Origin: Tetradesmus obliquus
Lineage: Eukaryota; Chlorophyta; Chlorophyceae; Sphaeropleales; Scenedesmaceae
DNA: 64,000 nucleotides
Direction of reading: 5' to 3'
Assembly (NCBI GenBank): GCA_030272155.1
Contig: CP126191.1
Coordinates: 6,594,501-6,658,500 of the forward strand
Made by a program: the position numbers and the translations under genes. How positions within the stretch are numbered: the stretch's first letter is position 1; every line of letters begins with the position of its first letter. Of this stretch, positions 59,245 to 64,000 are shown piece by piece. The notes under the pieces are model-generated. The model did no database searches and was not told where the DNA came from. It saw only the letters and a list, made by a program, of their open reading frames with translations.

Positions 59245-61678
59245 GATATTCTGCCCCCCCCACCGTCATCGCTGCAGCTCCAATGCTCGTAGCCAGAGCT
59301 GCGCCACTCAGGGCCAACGATGCAAAGGATCCGTCATTGTTCGTGTTGAATGATGGTTTCCCCTGCACGTCACCCCAGTAGACTTGCGCGTTGCTCGGCT
59401 TGAAACTTTGCGTAGCCCACTGCTTGACAACTGGAATTTGATTGGATGACCATTGCGCCGTCGTGTTGACTACAGTGATGTTCGAAAATGATGCATTGCT
59501 GAGCAAGTTGAGATTCGACACCGTGGCGTAGTTGCTCAGGGCGTTGCTCGTCCAAACTGTGCGTGGCACTACGAGGTTGCTGAGCCCATTGTACGTGCTC
59601 AGAGGAGTGTAGTTGCTCAGCGTGTTGCTGAGCGCTGTAGCTGAGTTCGAACCATTGACTGCAATTGGGCTGATGTAGTTGCTGAAAGCCGTGCACATAT
59701 TGCAGCACGCCACCGCTGCATTGCTTGCGAATGTCGCTGTGCTTTGTGCCGCGTTCACTGCCGGCCAGGTGGAGTTGCTCAGACAGTATTTGGCTGTCAT
59801 GAGCACTCCTCCCTCCGTGACAGTAGCCGCACTCAGGTTGCAAGCCGTGCTGAGTACTCCATCGATGCTTACTGTCATAGCGCCAATTGTCAGGAATCCA
59901 GATGGCGAGACCTTGAAGCCTGTCGATACGTCCGGATTCACGCGTCTCACGATGCTGCCATCTGCGGAAATCACGGGTCTGCCCTGGACATTGATGTTCC
60001 CTTGCTTGTCGACAACCGTCAGGCCCTTGACCAGCTCCCCGTTACAGTTTGTGTGTGCCACGAGCATGCCCGAAGTTGTGTCGAGCGTGGACCACACCCC
60101 TTGGCGCGAGATGGTCGCGTAATCTTGCGGCTGGTTTTGTCCGCTTGAGTTGGAGATGCCTTCTCCAAAGCGGAAGCCCCCCGACACCGTGGCTGACAAC
60201 CGAGGAAAGGCAGACCGCGTCAAGGTGAGGAGCGGGTTCACGGGGTCATTGTACAGGATGTCTTCGCTCCGGCCGAGTAGTGCACAGTTCTTGAGCAGAA
60301 ACAACCCGTTGCTGTTCAATGACATCCAAAGCTGCTCATTGGTCACGCCAATCTGGTCGTTGCAGCTCGTGGCGAAGCGTAGGCTGTCGGGCGTGAGGCG
60401 TAACAACCCCTCCGCGTAGGGCGCGTCGAGCGTGGCTGTCCGCGTGGCGCGGATGACGGCAGTGCCTGGCATTGTGAGGTTGCTGCGAGTGTAAAGGCTG
60501 CCGTTTGAATCCACGGACATCTGTAGCTGCACTGCTGGCTGCCCGATGTTCTGAGTGCCGAATTCTAGAGCGTCATCGAACAATTCCAGTCGGCTGCTGT
60601 TGAAGTTGCTGGAGTTGAACGTGAGCGCTCCACACAGGTCATTGTAGGCGAGGCCGCCGTTGCTGGGGCTGGCAAACGCAGGGGAGATGACTTTGGCTCC
60701 CGCGCTGATGTTGCTATTCACGAGCATGTTCGGCGAGATAGTGATGGAGCTGTTGCTGAAAGAAATGCGCGTATCTTCGCTGTTGCTCGCTGTCATGATG
60801 GCGTTACAAGTGAACAACCAATTGTGCAGTTGAAAGCCGGGGTAGCCGGACAGAATGGTGCAGTTGCTGCCGAGGCGCAGAGCATCTGCATTCAGGACGT
60901 TGAAGAATGCATCGCGAGTCCCTAAGTCAATGAGCGTCGTTGGTGCACTGCTAGGCGCTTGCTTCAAACTGAGCGTGCCTTGCGCATCGTAAGTCCAACG
61001 GTTTGCTGGCAGCACCTGCAGCTTGCACGCGGCACTCGTCAGCAGGTCGTCATTGAACCCTACAAAGTCGCGGTTGTACGTGAGGTTGATGCCGCTCGCC
61101 ACAGGGCGCGATTTCACGCGGTCCCACTTGAGCGTCACGCCGGCGTTACTGCCCCCTTCTTGCACCTGATCCATCACGCGCTGCAGCGCCTGGAGCATCG
61201 CTTCAGGCCACGGTTTATCCTCCTTGAAAATGCTCCATAGATCGTACGCCAGCTCCGCCAAGTCAACTCCGGCTTCTCCGAGATTCCACAGATCGGTCAA
61301 GACATCCTTGGCGCTCAGGGGCTTCTTCAGCCAACTCACGTCTATTGTTCCTTGCATGTCGGACCGGAAAGGGATGAGATCGTCCCAATCGCTCGGGTCC
61401 ATCGGGCACGGATCAGAGAGGGAGTGACCTCCCCAGCAGAGGTTGCTACCGACGTCTATGGTCTGAGCACGCACAGTGTCTGCCGCCTCCAAGTTGGACA
61501 CGCTGTAATTGCAGCGAGTGTAGACAAAGTTGCTGGTGCCCGTGGCAGTGGTGCGGGCCTGCACGGAAACATTGCTCCCGAAGTGTGCCGGAGGGGCTAG
61601 GGCGTTGGAGAGTGCTTCGAGGTCATCCAGATACGCGTCACGATTCCACCAGTCGCTGCCCTCGCCGTTGTACTGCAT
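59183..61678 (-). CDS. Fibre-like structural protein, Ser-Asn-rich (831 aa)
   Basis: The ORF starts MQYNGEGSDWWNRDAYLDDL at an ATG just left of the palindrome array. It is extremely rich in SN dipeptides at spaced positions (NSNISAGAKV, ALSNTLSNYTPLSTY, SNYATVSNLNLLSNASFSN) and in short beta-strand-like units, suggesting a long repetitive trimeric fibre shaft. An early segment (LTDLWNLGEAGVDLAELAYDLWSIFKED) is helical and may be the virion-attachment part. Its composition matches the 643-residue ORF beside it. As in other viral fibres, host-cell attachment is inferred. It diverges from the capsid-side genes across 247 bp. Confidence 0.7.
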   Translation of the reverse strand: MQYNGEGSDWWNRDAYLDDLEALSNALAPPAHFGSNVSVQARTTATGTSNFVYTRCNYSVSNLEAADTVRAQTIDVGSNLCWGGHSLSDPCPMDPSDWDDLIPFRSDMQGTIDVSWLKKPLSAKDVLTDLWNLGEAGVDLAELAYDLWSIFKEDKPWPEAMLQALQRVMDQVQEGGSNAGVTLKWDRVKSRPVASGINLTYNRDFVGFNDDLLTSAACKLQVLPANRWTYDAQGTLSLKQAPSSAPTTLIDLGTRDAFFNVLNADALRLGSNCTILSGYPGFQLHNWLFTCNAIMTASNSEDTRISFSNSSITISPNMLVNSNISAGAKVISPAFASPSNGGLAYNDLCGALTFNSSNFNSSRLELFDDALEFGTQNIGQPAVQLQMSVDSNGSLYTRSNLTMPGTAVIRATRTATLDAPYAEGLLRLTPDSLRFATSCNDQIGVTNEQLWMSLNSNGLFLLKNCALLGRSEDILYNDPVNPLLTLTRSAFPRLSATVSGGFRFGEGISNSSGQNQPQDYATISRQGVWSTLDTTSGMLVAHTNCNGELVKGLTVVDKQGNINVQGRPVISADGSIVRRVNPDVSTGFKVSPSGFLTIGAMTVSIDGVLSTACNLSAATVTEGGVLMTAKYCLSNSTWPAVNAAQSTATFASNAAVACCNMCTAFSNYISPIAVNGSNSATALSNTLSNYTPLSTYNGLSNLVVPRTVWTSNALSNYATVSNLNLLSNASFSNITVVNTTAQWSSNQIPVVKQWATQSFKPSNAQVYWGDVQGKPSFNTNNDGSFASLALSGAALATSIGAAAMTVGGAEYHDIRGRGYASHQQFCDKHFS

Positions 61679-61925
61679 CGTGTCTCTAATGAGTGAACAG
61701 GAAAAGTGGGGAGCCCCTCGGGTATGTACCGGATTTCAGTTGAGTACGGGGTTCTTGGTACAGTGCGAGGTTCTTGGTTGATACGTATCAAGGGGGTTCT
61801 TGGTTGATACGTATCAAGGGGGTTCTTGGTTGATACGTATCAAGGGGGTTCTTGGTTGATACGTATCAAGGGGGTACCGTATCAACGCGGGCCCTACTTT
61901 TCTGTGTGCTACATCTAGAACCACC
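61679..61925. promoter_or_regulatory. Divergent control region of the element's structural genes
   Basis: A spacer of 247 bp between two ATGs facing away from each other (fibre-like ORF at 61678 minus, basic protein at 61926 plus). Nearly half of it is the 26-bp palindrome-bearing repeat array. Its placement argues for an operator or bidirectional promoter for the late (virion) genes. Confidence 0.65.
61769..61872. repeat. Four 26-bp repeats, each with the perfect palindrome TTGATACGTATCAA
   Basis: Palindromes are at 61778-61791, 61804-61817, 61830-61843 and 61856-61869, exactly 26 bp apart. The linker GGGGGTTCTTGG is also repeated. Partial units flank the array (GGGTTCTTGGTAC near 61,750 and CCGTATCAAC near 61,878). 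A perfect 14-bp palindrome repeated at a fixed spacing of about 2.5 helical turns is what a dimeric DNA-binding protein site array looks like. Confidence 0.95.
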
Positions 61926-63170
61926 ATGGCAGAGGGCAAGAAGGGGAAGAAGCAACAAAAGAAGAAAGTGAGCAAGAAGGGAAGCACCATGACTAAGGCT
62001 TCAAGCAAGGGAAAAAGTTCACAAGCCACTGCCGTTGCACAGCGCACCACGTTAAGTTTGGGGCCAACAGGCAGCAGGGGTCAGGCAGCTATTGTTGCGG
62101 CACACGGAGGTCCTAACATTGTGTCAGTGATGCCGATGCCACCCACTGGGCATGGCATGTATGGCAACTACATGCCACCTCCGTCGACCTCTCACAAGGA
62201 AACATCAACAACTGAGCACGTGAAGAAAGAAGCCATTGCGGCGCCCCCAGTGATTCCACCACTGCCACGGCTACGTGTGAAGCGTGAGCCGAAGCCTGAA
62301 CCCCCCGCCCCCATGGACCATGAGCCAGCGAGGCCTATGAGCGCTAGATATGCAGGCGCAGGCAACGCACACGCATTTGCCAAGTACTCAGGCCAGGGCA
62401 ACCCATGGCAGAGACCGCACGGGGAGAACGGCGCGATACGGCAGGAGCCGCTGGTCGACCCCCCAATTGAAGCAGTTTTCCCTCGCGCTCCTTTCAACAT
62501 AGCTGACCCCCCTCTTGAAGCAGGGCCCTTTGTGTTCAATGCTGGTGAGGTTGCAAGGCGGCGACTTGTAGCTAGGCGCGCGGCACAGGGAATTGAGGGC
62601 GGACCTGTCGTCGAAGAAATGCATGCTGAGCCTGTTCAGCAGGCACCCGCGCAAAATCAGCCCAACTTTGTAGTTGGAGCCGCACTACCATACGGTCAGC
62701 AGCTGCAGCGAGCGATGGCGAGACATCAACAGCTACTGCCGCAAGGTTTGCGAGGTCAGCATGGTCCCCGTCCGATTCCCCGGCAGCTCGCACCACGTCT
62801 TGCAATTGAGGGAGCTGCTGAGAGGATGCCGCTTGCGGGTCCCTTGGTTGGGCCAGTGCTGCAAAAACGACATGGTAACGGTGACATTGAAGACCGACCG
62901 CTGCAGCGTCACAGGCAAGACGGGGACAGTGCAAGGAAGAGGTGGGACGTGCGCATCAACCCTCGCCAAGCAGCAGAACTGCAGGCCGCTGCAGAACATG
63001 CAGACCTAGCAGCACATGGGTTGCGCACACACGACCATGTCTCTCGTGAGCTGGCGGACGCAGGTGAATTTGAGCACCGCGTGCAGACCGGCCAGGAGCG
63101 GGCGGCAGGCGTGGCACAACGGATCACAAATGAAAACGTGGTGCTGCCAAATGGGGCTCCCGCACCATGA
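61926..63170 (+). CDS. Basic, Pro/Ala-rich virion-type protein of the element (414 aa)
   Basis: Starts at ATG in a good context (ACCATGG). The first 50 residues are very lysine-rich (GKKGKKQQKKKVSKKGS), suggesting DNA binding or nuclear entry. The middle is Pro/Met/Ala-rich (VSVMPMPPTGHGMYG, KREPKPEPPAPMDHEPARP). The C-terminal part is helical and Gln/Arg/His-rich (RQAAELQAAAEHADLAAHGL). No known domain is recognised. It lies 63 bp upstream of the capsid gene in the same orientation, so a core, scaffold or DNA-condensing role is possible but unproven. Confidence 0.6.
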   Translation: MAEGKKGKKQQKKKVSKKGSTMTKASSKGKSSQATAVAQRTTLSLGPTGSRGQAAIVAAHGGPNIVSVMPMPPTGHGMYGNYMPPPSTSHKETSTTEHVKKEAIAAPPVIPPLPRLRVKREPKPEPPAPMDHEPARPMSARYAGAGNAHAFAKYSGQGNPWQRPHGENGAIRQEPLVDPPIEAVFPRAPFNIADPPLEAGPFVFNAGEVARRRLVARRAAQGIEGGPVVEEMHAEPVQQAPAQNQPNFVVGAALPYGQQLQRAMARHQQLLPQGLRGQHGPRPIPRQLAPRLAIEGAAERMPLAGPLVGPVLQKRHGNGDIEDRPLQRHRQDGDSARKRWDVRINPRQAAELQAAAEHADLAAHGLRTHDHVSRELADAGEFEHRVQTGQERAAGVAQRITNENVVLPNGAPAP

Positions 63171-63233
63171 ATTATTACAATCGCTGACTGGAATTTTTTT
63201 TGTTGTGCAGTATTAGCACACGTTCTGTTGAAG

Positions 63234-64000
63234 ATGTCGGCTCTGCCTCGCAGCCTGAAGTACTACCTGAGCACGCTGAGTCTGTCGCGCAACCGGTTCA
63301 AGATTCGCCCAGTGGGTCAGTCCACTGCTCAGTGTGGCGATGTGATCTGTTTCGACCTCCCCAACAGTCACGTCAATCTCGATAGCCTAGCGCTGCACTT
63401 CAAGCTGAGCACCGACAAGGGCTCGTCACCAGCCACGGCATGCGTGCTGTCTTCTAACGTCGAGTTGGTAGAATCAATCTCTGTTGAAAGCAACGGGTAC
63501 GCAATTGACAGCGGCTGTGCCCTGACAAACCACGTCGCCAACGTGATGCTCGACTGGTCCGCCGGTGATCACGCCTCCGGCATCCGACTTGCACTCAACG
63601 GCAGGAGGGAGGCTGCAGCAACTGGCAAATTCCATAACAAGGACGAACTGGTCTTCAACAATTGGCTGGGGTTCCTCGGCAGCGTCCAGCCCCGGTGCTT
63701 TGACGCAACTAATCTCCCCCTTCGGGTCTACGTGAAGCTCGCAGCAGCAAACAAGGCGTTTGTGGCCGAGGGAGGTACACCAGCAATGTGTAACATCAAG
63801 TATGACGACATCACCTGCTACGTCGATGCAATCGATCTTCAGGACGGGGGCTTGATGTACGAGGCGACAGCCAAGATGATGGCGAAGGAGCCCCTTGAGC
63901 TGCCCTTCGATCGCTACGTACTGACGATGGGCGGACCAGTCGGTGGGTCCCACGATGTGCTGAGCATGCAGGTGGCTGCAAACTCGGTGGACTACATTGC
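63234..64000 (+). CDS. Major capsid protein (double jelly-roll, PLV type), cut by the window edge
   Basis: An open frame begins at the ATG at 63234 (MSALPRSLKYYLSTLSLSRN) and is still open at 64000, giving 255 residues in view. It follows the Polinton-like-virus capsid pattern: FKIRPVGQSTAQCGDVICFD LPNS near the start, LVESISVESNGYAID in the first barrel, WLGFLGSVQPRCFDATNLP followed by VYVKLAA, then YDDITCYVDAIDLQDGG and EPLELPFDRYVL. These correspond in order to the IexxxVxxNG, WLGFLxSxxPKxIDT and YxDIxFxIDxIDxDDG positions known from PLV and virophage-like capsids. The protein should form the icosahedral shell. The rest of the gene lies outside the window. Confidence 0.85.
   Translation, partial: MSALPRSLKYYLSTLSLSRNRFKIRPVGQSTAQCGDVICFDLPNSHVNLDSLALHFKLSTDKGSSPATACVLSSNVELVESISVESNGYAIDSGCALTNHVANVMLDWSAGDHASGIRLALNGRREAAATGKFHNKDELVFNNWLGFLGSVQPRCFDATNLPLRVYVKLAAANKAFVAEGGTPAMCNIKYDDITCYVDAIDLQDGGLMYEATAKMMAKEPLELPFDRYVLTMGGPVGGSHDVLSMQVAANSVDYI

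Larger units (their letters stand above)
50200..64000. mobile_element. Endogenous Polinton-like virus (PLV) element, left part
   Basis: From about 50.2 kb to beyond the window edge the DNA becomes a compact array of long intronless ORFs. Minus strand, left to right: rve integrase, SF1-helicase protein, two fibre-like ORFs. Plus strand: a basic protein and a double-jelly-roll capsid protein. Integrase next to one end is the usual Polinton/Maverick layout. The capsid sequence matches the PLV group. Repeats at 50,270-50,706 and 56,974-57,183 belong to it. The matching terminal repeat would lie to the right of the window, so both ends remain inferred. Length inside the window is about 13.8 kb. 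The long open frames make it look largely whole (at most one or two breaks suspected in this part) and therefore recent. A packaging ATPase and minor capsid protein, if present, are outside the window. Confidence 0.82.

Noticed and set aside
1-64000. tRNA, rRNA or snRNA genes
   Set aside because: I looked for tRNA arm motifs and conserved rRNA/snRNA words by eye and saw none that held up; a covariance-model scan would be decisive.

Overview
The window reads as nuclear DNA of a green alga, most likely a chlorophycean relative of Scenedesmus/Tetradesmus or Raphidocelis. The genes are intron-rich and use G/C-ending codons. Coding DNA is full of CAG/GCA runs (poly-Gln, poly-Ala, poly-Ser), and many introns end in CTG runs next to the acceptor. 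The gene set (CSN2, PWP1, a UBA-PUB protein, TMEM14/FAX, a CASTOR/POLLUX-type channel) is that of a plant-lineage eukaryote. The exact species cannot be told from the sequence.

Host part, about 1-50,200. In order: a UBA/PUB zinc-finger protein (-, 203-4161); CSN2 of the COP9 signalosome (+, 4615-9726), divergent from it across about 450 bp; a Dot5/PrxQ-like peroxiredoxin with a long Ala/Glu/Pro tail (-, 11946-14788); PWP1, a WD-repeat ribosome-biogenesis protein (+, 15225-18582), sharing a 436-bp divergent spacer with the peroxiredoxin; an unidentified multi-membrane, probably plastid protein (+, 18782-21442); a very large gene combining an armadillo-like N-terminus, two RRMs and a C-terminal U-box (+, about 25078-34537); a small TMEM14/FAX membrane protein (-, 38042-39286); a CASTOR/POLLUX-type ion channel (+, about 40200-46251); and a beta-helix surface-type ORF (-, 48672-50192). 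The spacers of 2-3.6 kb between them hold no gene I can defend, but one at 37.1-37.3 kb folds into a long hairpin.

Virus-like part, about 50,200-64,000 and beyond the right edge. Style changes abruptly: long intronless ORFs with only short spacers. The parts are a retroviral-superfamily (rve) integrase at the left edge, a 1338-residue protein with an SF1 (RecD/Pif1-like) helicase, two tail-fibre-like ORFs rich in Ser-Asn, a basic Pro-rich protein, and a double-jelly-roll major capsid protein of the Polinton-like virus type that runs off the window. I read this as one endogenous Polinton-like element. Its visible part looks largely whole, which suggests a young insertion.

The element carries three kinds of ordered non-coding structure: 75-bp tandem repeats at the integrase edge, two 105-bp hairpin-bearing repeats between genes, and four 26-bp repeats with a perfect 14-bp palindrome in the spacer from which the fibre genes and the capsid-side genes diverge. 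The last is the best candidate in the window for an undescribed regulatory system.
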